This document shows positions 22,129-29,504 of a stretch of 33,583 nucleotides of DNA, one piece after another (the first letter of the stretch is position 1; every line of letters begins with the position of its first letter). Location of the stretch: the NCBI GenBank assembly GCA_018334835.1, contig JAGXLF010000011.1:1-33583 (forward strand), given 5' to 3'. The notes under the pieces are model-generated. The model saw nothing but the letters and a program-made list of their open reading frames with translations. It did not search any database and was not told where the DNA came from. This DNA comes from Thermoplasmatota archaeon. GTDB lineage: Archaea; Thermoplasmatota; Thermoplasmata; Halarchaeoplasmatales; Halarchaeoplasmataceae. The translations under genes were made by a program, and so were the position numbers.

Positions 22129-23481
22129 TCAAAACACCTCATCGTAGAAACGTTTTTTAACCTCCTTTACAGCATTATCAACATCTGTGAATTCATTCAG
22201 ATCTACTTCGCCTCCTCCAGCATGAGGATGTCCTCCACCTTCACCAACTTCAGAATAAGCTTTTGCCATTATCTTCCCGACATTCAATTGTAAGTCCTTA
22301 CTTCTAGCAGACATTTGTATTTTATCATCTTTTATCCCGCAGATCAAGACCGTATGGATATCTCGTTCTCTCAACAGAAAGTTCGCGATCTCTGCTATAT
22401 CATCCTTGTGAGAGATATCACCGCAGAAAGAAGTCATAACGCCATCTTTGAACTCCCTGTTGCAGATAGCTCGTCCCATGGCACTGAAGGTTTCGGAATA
22501 TATCGGTGAGTTCTCTAGGACCTCAAGTATATCCTTGTCCGCTACAGCGTTAAGATAAGGTATGACTTTGTAATCACTAGGCGATATGTTTTTGGTATAA
22601 TCGTTTGTATCGATTCTTATACCCACAAGTAGCGCAGAAGCCAAGACTGGAGGTATATCTATATCGAGTTGCAGAAGATGGTTCGTCATCAAGGTCGATG
22701 CCGCCCCTACATCGCTCCTTAACTCTGTATATTGTTTAGCTCTCACGTCTTTGTTCGTCTGATGGTGATCGATGATCATATCAGGATCGACCCCATCAGG
22801 TATAGTATCACTTAGAGAGGCTTCAGCAAAGTCAACAAAAGCGATTCTACTAGTATTTTTTAAAATCTCATTAACAGAATCCTCATCTATCTTTTCTATG
22901 ATAAAGTCGGTATTTTCCATGAACATCTCTGTCTCTGGATGACCGAACGATCCGGCGAAATACGTTTTCACTTCTACCTCTTCATTTTCACATATCTTTT
23001 CCAACGCCATAGCCGAGGCTATCGCATCTAGATCAGGATCATCATGGATAAATATTGAGAGGTCTCCACGGATCGAAGAGACCGTTCTTCTCAATTCTCG
23101 AGTTTTTCTTTTAGAAAAATAATCCTCCAATTTTTTAAACAGGAAAGTTTCGACCCACTCCTCTTTTCTCACCACATCATCTAAATCCGACTCCAGCTTT
23201 TCGTCTTTTTTCACTTCTTCTAAAACAGCAAGCTGATATATATCGGAGTCGATCTCTTTTACTTTTTCCGACAAAAAGATCAATTCCTCCCTTTCGATAT
23301 CAAGAAACACAAGGGCATCTATATCTCTATATCTATCTCTAGCAAAATCTAAGAGTTCTTTATCTTTAGCTTCAGAAGACTTGTAAACTCTAGACTCTTT
23401 ACCTCTAACCCCGACCATCTCTTGAAATCCCTCTAAATCACTATTATTACTATAGATGACATACATGCTTTCTCTTCTCAT
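22129..23481 (-). CDS. DHH-DHHA1 phosphoesterase with degenerate N-terminal RCK-like domain
   Basis: A cytosolic phosphoesterase related to RecJ and NrnA. The metal-binding motifs are HDDPDLDAIASA (about 146-157), VDFAEA (Asp217) and DHHQTN (238-243). The DHHA1 domain has GGGHPHAGGG at about 415-424. Such proteins degrade short oligonucleotides, pAp or cyclic dinucleotides; which one applies cannot be told here. The first 135 residues (YVIYSNNSDLEGFQEMVGVRG...) occupy the place of the RCK_N domain found in archaeal RCK-DHH fusions, but the GxGxxG nucleotide motif is not there. It overlaps the DUF835 gene by four bases and ends three bases before the protease ATG. Confidence 0.88.
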   Translation of the reverse strand: MRRESMYVIYSNNSDLEGFQEMVGVRGKESRVYKSSEAKDKELLDFARDRYRDIDALVFLDIEREELIFLSEKVKEIDSDIYQLAVLEEVKKDEKLESDLDDVVRKEEWVETFLFKKLEDYFSKRKTRELRRTVSSIRGDLSIFIHDDPDLDAIASAMALEKICENEEVEVKTYFAGSFGHPETEMFMENTDFIIEKIDEDSVNEILKNTSRIAFVDFAEASLSDTIPDGVDPDMIIDHHQTNKDVRAKQYTELRSDVGAASTLMTNHLLQLDIDIPPVLASALLVGIRIDTNDYTKNISPSDYKVIPYLNAVADKDILEVLENSPIYSETFSAMGRAICNREFKDGVMTSFCGDISHKDDIAEIANFLLRERDIHTVLICGIKDDKIQMSARSKDLQLNVGKIMAKAYSEVGEGGGHPHAGGGEVDLNEFTDVDNAVKEVKKRFYDEVF

Positions 23482-24218
23482 TCATAAGTCTGATTGAATT
23501 CGCCCTTGATCTTTTCAAAGAATTTTTCTTCGAAAGCATCTGGGGAGATCGAGGCTACAAGGCATCCCTGATTTTCCGTCACTTTGTCTCTAGAAAAGTT
23601 CAATAACCTAAGGACTTTATTTTCCTCGTTATAATTTGTCATGAGTGGGATACCAGAAAGAAAAACCACGCCTTTACGATTAGTTTTTAGATAACTCCCT
23701 ATAGCATTTGATAGCCCGGAAAGATCAGATGGTGATATCTTTTCGATATCGATTTCACTTTCCGAGTCACTTATTACCTTCGATCGCGATAGCCATATGA
23801 ATCTACAATTCTCTACCGGGATATCGAACCTATCAACCGTCTTTTCTGGGTTTTCACGTAGGACTAAAAGAGCAGAGGCCCCTCTTTCTAAGACACCAGT
23901 TAACTCCTCGATGGACTCGTCTAGTTTATTCTCGACGAAAAGGTATGCATCTCCTTTGTTCCAAGGTATATCCTTTTCAGAACTAACTTTCTTTTTAGGT
24001 TCCTCTTCTTTATCTAAAGAAAGTATGTCTGGATTTTCCTTTATCTCCGTTCTTTTAGAATCTACTTCCCGATTCCGCGTTCCAATCATGCTTTCGACCC
24101 TACTCCTCAGTTCCCACCCTTCATATTTAGATATGAGGCTCTCTATTTCGGACCAGGCGTCTTTCTGACCTTCCTTATACCCCTTAAGATAGAGTTCGAT
24201 CTTCTCTTCTTTTTTCAT
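23478..24218 (-). CDS. DUF835 domain protein
   Basis: The C-terminal half (about residues 88-240) follows the archaeal DUF835 pattern: GDAYLFVENKLDESIEELTGVLERGASALLVLRENPEK, then CRFIWLSRSK, SDLSGLSNAIGSYLKTNRKGVVFLSGIPLMTNYNEENKVLRLLNFSRDKV, and CLVASISPDAFEEKFFEKI. The N-terminal 50 residues are a charged helix with a KGYKEGQKDAWSEI repeat, followed by a polar linker. DUF835 has no proven function and is often fused to signalling modules, so a sensory or nucleotide-related role is possible. AAGGGATATAG precedes ATG 24218. It sits between the PAC2 and DHH genes. Confidence 0.82.
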   Translation of the reverse strand: MKKEEKIELYLKGYKEGQKDAWSEIESLISKYEGWELRSRVESMIGTRNREVDSKRTEIKENPDILSLDKEEEPKKKVSSEKDIPWNKGDAYLFVENKLDESIEELTGVLERGASALLVLRENPEKTVDRFDIPVENCRFIWLSRSKVISDSESEIDIEKISPSDLSGLSNAIGSYLKTNRKGVVFLSGIPLMTNYNEENKVLRLLNFSRDKVTENQGCLVASISPDAFEEKFFEKIKGEFNQTYE

Positions 24219-24230
24219 CTATATCCCTTA

Positions 24231-25001
24231 TCATCCTATATAACTGAGATCTTCGCCGCCGGCTTCCTGCTGCTGCATGCCCCCCATATCTTTGACTTTA
24301 CTGGTTAGTTCCTCGACTTCCTCGGCCTTCTCGTCGAGTTTTTCATAGCTTATCTCCTCACCTAGGTACTTCATCAATTTCTTCAGGACTGCCCGAGCCG
24401 CTCCTGGGTCCACAAAATAACCGGAAGTCTCACCCATGAGGCAGATACCGGTCATATCGTACAGCTTATCTCCAAGTCCAAGGAGGAGTCCACTCGCCCC
24501 TATGATACCTGAAGAAGGATGTTCTTCTGAAAATTTTACTCCCAATTGTTTCATCTCTTCGATCTTTTCAGAAGTTGTCGCAGCACCTAAAACTTCAGGT
24601 TTATCAACGATGTCTCCGTGGCTGTATCCGCCTAGAGAGAATACCGTCTCGACTCCAAGTTCTTTTGAGATCGAGAGGATCCTATCAGTGAGCTGATATT
24701 GACCTTGAGGGGTCATCCCCTGGTAATCTCCAGTGAGAAAAACAAGATCGATATCATCCAATCCTACACCCTTCTTATAATACATTCTATTATTCACAAG
24801 TTTAGAAAGCCCGTCCTCATCTACCAATACCTGGGGAGGAAAATGAAGAGAGTGTATCTCAGCGAATTTCTCTGCATCTATTTCGTCTATCAGATGCTCG
24901 ACCGCGAGCTTACCTACGTTACCTACTCCAGGAAGTCCTTCAATCAGCACAGCGTTTTCCAGTTCCGGTTTCTCTATGAAATCTACGATTATATCATCCA
25001 T
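24231..25001 (-). CDS. PAC2-family proteasome assembly chaperone
   Basis: Archaeal PAC2 proteins (PbaA/PbaB type) are related to chaperones that help assemble 20S proteasomes. The hallmark NAVLIEGLPGVGNVGKLAVEHLI is at residues 16-38, followed by DLVFLTGDYQGMTPQGQYQLTDRIL, FSLGGYSHG and ICLMGETSGYFVDPGAARAVLKKL. The C-terminal YEKLDEKAEEVEELTSKVKDMGGMQQQ is a short coiled coil; in PbaB a C-terminal tail contacts the proteasome. The start ATG 25001 follows GAGATGATAGT. It lies directly after nop10, a pairing common in archaea. Confidence 0.9.
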   Translation of the reverse strand: MDDIIVDFIEKPELENAVLIEGLPGVGNVGKLAVEHLIDEIDAEKFAEIHSLHFPPQVLVDEDGLSKLVNNRMYYKKGVGLDDIDLVFLTGDYQGMTPQGQYQLTDRILSISKELGVETVFSLGGYSHGDIVDKPEVLGAATTSEKIEEMKQLGVKFSEEHPSSGIIGASGLLLGLGDKLYDMTGICLMGETSGYFVDPGAARAVLKKLMKYLGEEISYEKLDEKAEEVEELTSKVKDMGGMQQQEAGGEDLSYIG

Positions 25002-25010
25002 ACTATCATC

Positions 25011-25169
25011 TCATTTTGAATATTCTTTTTGTTTTCTTCTGTACTCTCCAAATCTATCTTCTGGAGAGTACCTCGGTGGTTTAGGATTCACGGTTTTTTC
25101 ACCGCATTTTCCACAGATGTCTTTAAGCAAGTATTCGTCACATGAAAGACATTTTTTTATTTTTTCCAT
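25011..25169 (-). CDS. nop10: H/ACA RNP protein Nop10
   Basis: A 52-aa protein that binds Cbf5 and orders the active site of the pseudouridine-guiding particle. It has the archaeal zinc ribbon (KKCLSCDEYLLKDICGKCGEKT, cysteines at 7, 10, 19, 22) and the conserved NPKPPRYSPEDRFGEYRRKQK. ATG 25169 to TGA 25011 was found by direct translation, as it is very short. In many archaea the genes eL44, eS27 and aIF2 alpha precede it. Here it is the first gene of its cluster with its own TATA box. Confidence 0.95.
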   Translation of the reverse strand: MEKIKKCLSCDEYLLKDICGKCGEKTVNPKPPRYSPEDRFGEYRRKQKEYSK

Positions 25170-25200
25170 CTGAAAACCACTATGTCATTACGTAGGCGGG

Positions 25201-25213
25201 TTTATATATTTAA
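25201..25213 (-). promoter_or_regulatory. TATA box of the nop10 operon
   Basis: TTAAATATATAAA on the minus strand, about 38 nt before the nop10 ATG, is the strongest TATA element in the window. It would give a leader of about 10-15 nt and should drive nop10, PAC2, DUF835, DHH and the protease together. Confidence 0.7.
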
Positions 25214-25248
25214 GGCTTCGTTATCGCACAGGGCTAAAACGGCGTTTT

Positions 25249-25917
25249 TCAATCACTGATCTCCTTTATCATCAGGCCCATATCGGCTAATCGATACCTT
25301 TTCAACTTTTTAGCTTCTGTAAAGTGGAAAAAAGCCTTGTTAAAATCTATATTGTCAGCTAAAAGAAAGTGATCTTCTTTGAGATTTCTCCATGCTAGTG
25401 CAAACTCAAACATCATGGTCTCATAGGCATGTCCGCTATCATGAAGGAATATTCCGATATTCTCGGAAAGAGTTTCGAAGAGCCTAGGAAGCTCGTTGTA
25501 GGTGTTCCCTACTTTCAGCGTCCATCTCTCTCTAAGAGGGGACGGAACGGCCCATCCCGATTCCTTTCCTGGGGGAAGGACGGCACCTGTCTTTTCCTCA
25601 TCTCTGATTTCATCTATATTCACAGGTAGGTCAATAGAGTACAGATGTCCCCTATCGGCGTCTTCCATAGCTTTCAAGATGATAGAAGAAGAAAATCCAT
25701 TGCAGACACCGGTCTCGACCATGAGCTCTGGTTCGACATGTCTGATCAGATCGTAAAGTTTTTGTCCACTCTCCTCGCCGAGGATCGCCGGATGATAATC
25801 CTCGTATTCCGCAAATTCCTCATAGATGTTATCGGAGATACGATCTATGAAATCATCTATCTGATGAGATCTTTTTATCTCATATTCCTCTAACATTTCT
25901 CGGATCGAACCTTTCAC
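25249..25917 (-). CDS. Class I SAM-dependent methyltransferase (Methyltransf_24-like)
   Basis: The 222-aa protein has a motif-I-like LMVETGVCNGFSSSIIL (about residues 65-81), then LYSIDLP as motif II and IGIFLHDSGHAYETMMFEFALAWRNLKEDHFLLADNID as the motif III-IV region, a layout seen in Methyltransf_24 and CmcI-like enzymes. The substrate is unknown. The start is GTG 25917 with GGAGTTGATC upstream. It comes 48 nt after the transaldolase stop on the same strand and may be the last gene of that operon. Confidence 0.75.
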   Translation of the reverse strand: MKGSIREMLEEYEIKRSHQIDDFIDRISDNIYEEFAEYEDYHPAILGEESGQKLYDLIRHVEPELMVETGVCNGFSSSIILKAMEDADRGHLYSIDLPVNIDEIRDEEKTGAVLPPGKESGWAVPSPLRERWTLKVGNTYNELPRLFETLSENIGIFLHDSGHAYETMMFEFALAWRNLKEDHFLLADNIDFNKAFFHFTEAKKLKRYRLADMGLMIKEISD

Positions 25918-25965
25918 TAGATCAACTCCTATTGGCTAACGGCCTTCTATTATTGATGTTCTCCA

Positions 25966-26868
25966 TCAATCTTCAAGTATCTCTTTGTACTCCGGTATGA
26001 CGTCATCGTCGAATGACTTCATGCCCTCGCTCGTCTTTAGGTGGTCCATCATGTCTTCTATCACGTCGAAGGGGATCGTAGCTATCTCGGCCCCTATCTC
26101 TGCACAGCTGCGTGCTTGTCTTGCTGTCCTTATACTGGCGGCGATTATCTTCGTGTCGAAGGAGTAGTTTTTAAATATCTCTTTGATCGACCAGACGAGA
26201 TCGATTCCCGAGCGGATCCCCTGATCGTTGCCCCAGTCGTAAAGTTCCATAGTGGGTTCATCCTGATAGACGATATCCGATCGATCCAACTCGCTGATTC
26301 TCCTACGGAGTCCGGTTTCTCTTATCCTTTCGGTCAGTTCCTCAGGATAGTAGGTCCCTTTAGGATAGTCCTGACCTCTTTCGAGTCCGATCTGATTTCT
26401 AATATAGTCGTCTATCCTTCCCAAAAATGGACTGACATAATCTGCGCCTGCCTTAGCGGCCATCAAAGCTTGGTTGGGTTTCATGACCAACGTACAGTTC
26501 ACTGGTATGCCTTTTTCGCTCAAAACTTTGATCGCCTTAACTCCTTCAAAATTATCGTCACCTTTATCCATAGCTGTGTTTATCGGTATCTTCACAACCA
26601 CGTTATCGTTCACAGGATTGAACTTCTCGTAGAGAGTTTCGGCTTCTTTAATCATGCCTTCACTATCGACCTTCGTTGCCTCCAAACTAACCGGACCGTC
26701 AACAGTTTTCAATATCTCTTCTATGTGCTTTTCTAGTCTTATATCGCCCTTTGCTGACTCAACTGCACTCTTTATCAGGGAAGGATTGGTGGTGACCCCA
26801 TCCAATATGCCCCAAGATTCTGCTTCTTTTATCTCGTCTAAGTCTGCGGTATCTACAAATATGTCCAT
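25966..26868 (-). CDS. tal: Transaldolase family enzyme with a 60-residue insertion
   Basis: A TIM-barrel aldolase of the TalC/MipB/fructose-6-phosphate aldolase group. Visible are FVDTADLDEIKEAESWGILDGVTTNPSLI (residues 4-32), the Schiff-base lysine in VVVKIPI (Lys93), IPVNCTLVMKPNQALMAAKAGADYVSPFLGRIDDY (121-155) and IIAASIRTARQA (241-252). Usual members are about 215-220 aa; this one is 300. The extra residues lie mainly at about 157-220, between barrel strand 6 and the next helix, with a smaller insert at about 98-108. It follows the two transketolase subunits, so transaldolase activity in the pentose phosphate pathway is more likely than free aldolase activity. Confidence 0.88.
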   Translation of the reverse strand: MDIFVDTADLDEIKEAESWGILDGVTTNPSLIKSAVESAKGDIRLEKHIEEILKTVDGPVSLEATKVDSEGMIKEAETLYEKFNPVNDNVVVKIPINTAMDKGDDNFEGVKAIKVLSEKGIPVNCTLVMKPNQALMAAKAGADYVSPFLGRIDDYIRNQIGLERGQDYPKGTYYPEELTERIRETGLRRRISELDRSDIVYQDEPTMELYDWGNDQGIRSGIDLVWSIKEIFKNYSFDTKIIAASIRTARQARSCAEIGAEIATIPFDVIEDMMDHLKTSEGMKSFDDDVIPEYKEILED

Positions 26869-26887
26869 TATATCACTCTCATAGAAT

Positions 26888-27832
26888 TTACCTTCTTTCT
26901 AAAACATCATGTGCGCTCTCGACTATATGTTCTGCGGTCAATCCATACTTTTCCATCAACTCATCACTCTCACCGGATTCCCCAAAGACGTTCGGTATAC
27001 CCACGCGCTTCATAGGTACGTGATAATCACTCTCGGAGAGCACCTGTGCAATGCCGCTTCCCATTCCCTGACTGACCACGTGCTCTTCGGCGGTGACTAT
27101 CCCGCCGGTCTCTTTTGCCGATTTAACGATACTCTTTTCGTCGAGAGGCTTTATGGTGCTCATATTGAGAACTCTCGCATCGATATCTTCCTGCTTATTC
27201 AACATCTCCGCGGCTTTTAAACATTCTGAAACCATTATTCCGGTGCCGATCAAGGTCACATCAGATCCTTCCTTCAATACTGAAGCCTCGCCTATCTCGA
27301 AAGAGGTCTCTTCTTCGGTAACTATAGGAACGCTCGAACGTCCCATTCGAAGATAGAAAGGGCCTTCATTTTCGGATACTGCGAAAGTAGCCTTCCTGCT
27401 TTCATGATAGTCCGCGGGAGCGACAACTTTCATGTTAGGAAGTACTCTCATAAGAGCTATATCTTCTAGCATCTGATGAGAAGCGCCGTCACCACCTACC
27501 GTTATGCCCGCGTGGGTGGAAACTATCTTTACATCCAATTCCGGATAAGCAATACTTTGTCTAACTTGATCATATGCACGGCCCGTAGCAAAGACCGCAA
27601 AGGTGCTGGAAAAGACCGTTTTTCCAGATAGAGCTAGTCCTGCCGAAACTCCAGTCATATTCTGTTCCGCTATACCGGTATTGAACATCCTTTCTGGAAA
27701 CTCGTCACCGAAGTTTGTCACTCTACAGGAACCGCATAGATCAGCTCCAACTACTACGATGTCATCTCTTTCCCTACCGAGTTCAACAAGGGCTTCACCA
27801 TACGCATCTCGCTGCTTTGCCATTTCCCACAT
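26888..27832 (-). CDS. Transketolase, C-terminal subunit
   Basis: The second half of a split transketolase, carrying the Pyr domain and the C-terminal domain. The pattern is RDAYGEALVELGRERDDIVVVGADLCGSCRVTNFGDEFPERMFNTGIAEQNMTGVSAGLALSGK, with the catalytic Glu in GIAEQNM, then FYLRMGRSSVPIV and the C-terminal VTAEEHVVSQGMGSGIAQVL. I take ATG 27832, which overlaps the stop of the N-terminal subunit (TGATG); GGAGGTGA is six bases upstream. It pairs with the preceding gene to make the active ThDP enzyme. Confidence 0.93.
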   Translation of the reverse strand: MWEMAKQRDAYGEALVELGRERDDIVVVGADLCGSCRVTNFGDEFPERMFNTGIAEQNMTGVSAGLALSGKTVFSSTFAVFATGRAYDQVRQSIAYPELDVKIVSTHAGITVGGDGASHQMLEDIALMRVLPNMKVVAPADYHESRKATFAVSENEGPFYLRMGRSSVPIVTEEETSFEIGEASVLKEGSDVTLIGTGIMVSECLKAAEMLNKQEDIDARVLNMSTIKPLDEKSIVKSAKETGGIVTAEEHVVSQGMGSGIAQVLSESDYHVPMKRVGIPNVFGESGESDELMEKYGLTAEHIVESAHDVLERR

Positions 27833-28680
27833 CAATAGTCACCTCCGTCGTTTTCTCCTAGAGCCTTTAAAGCCGTTTCTAGCTGTTCATCATTTGCAGC
27901 TTTTCCGTGGAATGCCAAAGAGCCTTCCATGAAAGGTACCCCTTTACCTTTTATCGTGTGAGAAACGATGATAGTCGGTTCACCATGTACCTCTTCGGCC
28001 CTATCCACTGCATCTACTATCTGATCCATATCATGTCCGTTTATCTCTAAGACGTGCCACCCAAAAGAACTCCATTTTGATATAATTGGCTCTATGCTCA
28101 TGACCTCTTCTGTAGAGCCGTCTATCTGGAGCTTGTTCCTGTCGAGAAAAACGATCAGGTTGTCCAATTTGTTGTGACTCGCGAACATCGCTGCTTCCCA
28201 AATCTGGCCTGACTGTATCTCACCGTCACCGCAGATGGCAAACACCCTATATGACTCTCTATCCAACCTGGCGGCTAAGGCCATCCCCGAAGCTATGGAC
28301 AAACCCTGACCGAGAGAACCAGTCGATGCGTCTACTCCTGGGGTTGTTTTTACGTGAGGATGCCCCTGAAGCCTAGAACCCAATTTTCTTAGAGTCATGA
28401 GTTCCTCTACAGGAAAATAACCGGATTCGGCAAGAACTCCATAGAGTGCTGGAGCGGCATGTCCTTTGCTTAGTACCAATCTATCTCTCTTCGGCCATTC
28501 GGGTTCTTCCGGTCTGTGATCCATGATTTCAAAGTAAAGTGCGGTCAAAATATCTGTAGCGGAGAGGGAGCCCCCGGGATGTCCAGAACCTGCTTCATGA
28601 GTACTCTTTACAATATGGACTCGAACTCTTCTAGCGATCTCTTCCAACTCTTCTACCCTTGACTCTTCTAATCCTGGCAT
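27832..28680 (-). CDS. Transketolase, N-terminal subunit
   Basis: The first half of a split transketolase, holding the thiamine diphosphate PP domain. GSGHPGGSLSATDIL (about 31-45), DRLVLSKGHAAPALYGVL, ASTGSLGQGLSIASG and the ThDP motif GDGEIQSGQIWEA...NKLQIDG (151-188) are all present. GGAGG lies well before ATG 28680. The enzyme moves two-carbon units between sugar phosphates and here could make pentose phosphates for nucleotides. Split transketolases are common in archaea that have the enzyme. Confidence 0.94.
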   Translation of the reverse strand: MPGLEESRVEELEEIARRVRVHIVKSTHEAGSGHPGGSLSATDILTALYFEIMDHRPEEPEWPKRDRLVLSKGHAAPALYGVLAESGYFPVEELMTLRKLGSRLQGHPHVKTTPGVDASTGSLGQGLSIASGMALAARLDRESYRVFAICGDGEIQSGQIWEAAMFASHNKLDNLIVFLDRNKLQIDGSTEEVMSIEPIISKWSSFGWHVLEINGHDMDQIVDAVDRAEEVHGEPTIIVSHTIKGKGVPFMEGSLAFHGKAANDEQLETALKALGENDGGDY

Positions 28681-28737
28681 CTGATATTAAACCTCCAAAA
28701 CCTTTTCTTTAGTCTCTAATGGTGAAATAGATTAAGA

Positions 28738-29379
28738 CTAATTATCTTTTTCGGAGACGAGCACTGCTTCCCCCTCTTTTAATCTAACCCTATCGTCAGC
28801 GAAAGCACCAACCACAGAGGGTAATAACTCGTGTTCTTTTTTCTTAACTCGTTCAGCTAAACTGTGGGGATCATCATCGTTTTTAACCGGAACACATCTC
28901 TGGTCTATTATAGGGCCACCGTCGACTTCGCTTGTTACAAAATGCACTGAACAGCCTGTCCTCTTCATCCCGGCTTCCAAGACTGCTTCATGAACTTTCT
29001 CTCCATACATACCTTCACCACCGAACAATGGGAGTAGAGCAGGATGTATGTTTATCATCTTTCCGTGATATCTGTCTACGAAGTCATCTGTCAATATCCT
29101 CATGTATCCAGCTAGCACTATAAGATCAGGGTCGTACTTTTCGAGAACATCTATTATCTCTTGCTCGTGTTCCTGCCGGCTCTTTCCCCTATGGTCTATT
29201 ACATGGTGATCGATACCATGTTTTTTAGCCCGTTCGATGCAGTACGCGTCGGGGTTATTCGTTATCAGTAGTTTCACGTCCGCATCGATCTCACCAGATT
29301 CACTTGCATCGATTATAGATTGGAAGTCCGTTCCACCTCCAGAAGCCATTACTGCGACATCTATCATTTTATCGAGCAT
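28738..29379 (-). CDS. purN: Phosphoribosylglycinamide formyltransferase PurN
   Basis: Adds a formyl group from 10-formyl-tetrahydrofolate to GAR in purine synthesis. The substrate loop is MASGGGTDFQSII (residues 11-23). The catalytic residues Asn110, His112 (KMINIHPALLPLFGG) and Asp153 (EVDGGPI) are present, and the folate-site LAGYMRIL is conserved. Thr-Asp replaces the common Ser-Asn in the GSN loop. The start is ATG 29379 with AAGGTGAT upstream. Many archaea use the formate-dependent PurT instead. Only 57 nt separate it from the transketolase genes, so it may lead that operon. Confidence 0.93.
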   Translation of the reverse strand: MLDKMIDVAVMASGGGTDFQSIIDASESGEIDADVKLLITNNPDAYCIERAKKHGIDHHVIDHRGKSRQEHEQEIIDVLEKYDPDLIVLAGYMRILTDDFVDRYHGKMINIHPALLPLFGGEGMYGEKVHEAVLEAGMKRTGCSVHFVTSEVDGGPIIDQRCVPVKNDDDPHSLAERVKKKEHELLPSVVGAFADDRVRLKEGEAVLVSEKDN

Positions 29380-29434
29380 GTATCACCTTGATAATAAAAA
29401 AAGATTAGGATGGTAACTGCATCGAAAATAGAAA

Positions 29435-29446
29435 AACCTTTATTAG
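29435..29446 (+). promoter_or_regulatory. TATA-like box of the sensor protein gene
   Basis: AACCTTTATTAG lies about 63 nt before the TTG start at 29505, giving a leader of roughly 38 nt. Within that leader GAGGTG (29494-29499) stands five bases before the TTG and decides that start; an earlier ATG at 29484 runs into a stop. Confidence 0.45.
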
Positions 29447-29504
29447 CTCTCGACAGGATAATGAATTAGAATTTCGAAGTTTATGAGAAAATCGAGGTGC
29501 TAAT

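Noticed and set aside
26041-26736. A 231-codon plus-strand ORF inside the transaldolase gene
   Set aside because: Antisense shadow of a well-supported enzyme gene; the product has no recognisable pattern.
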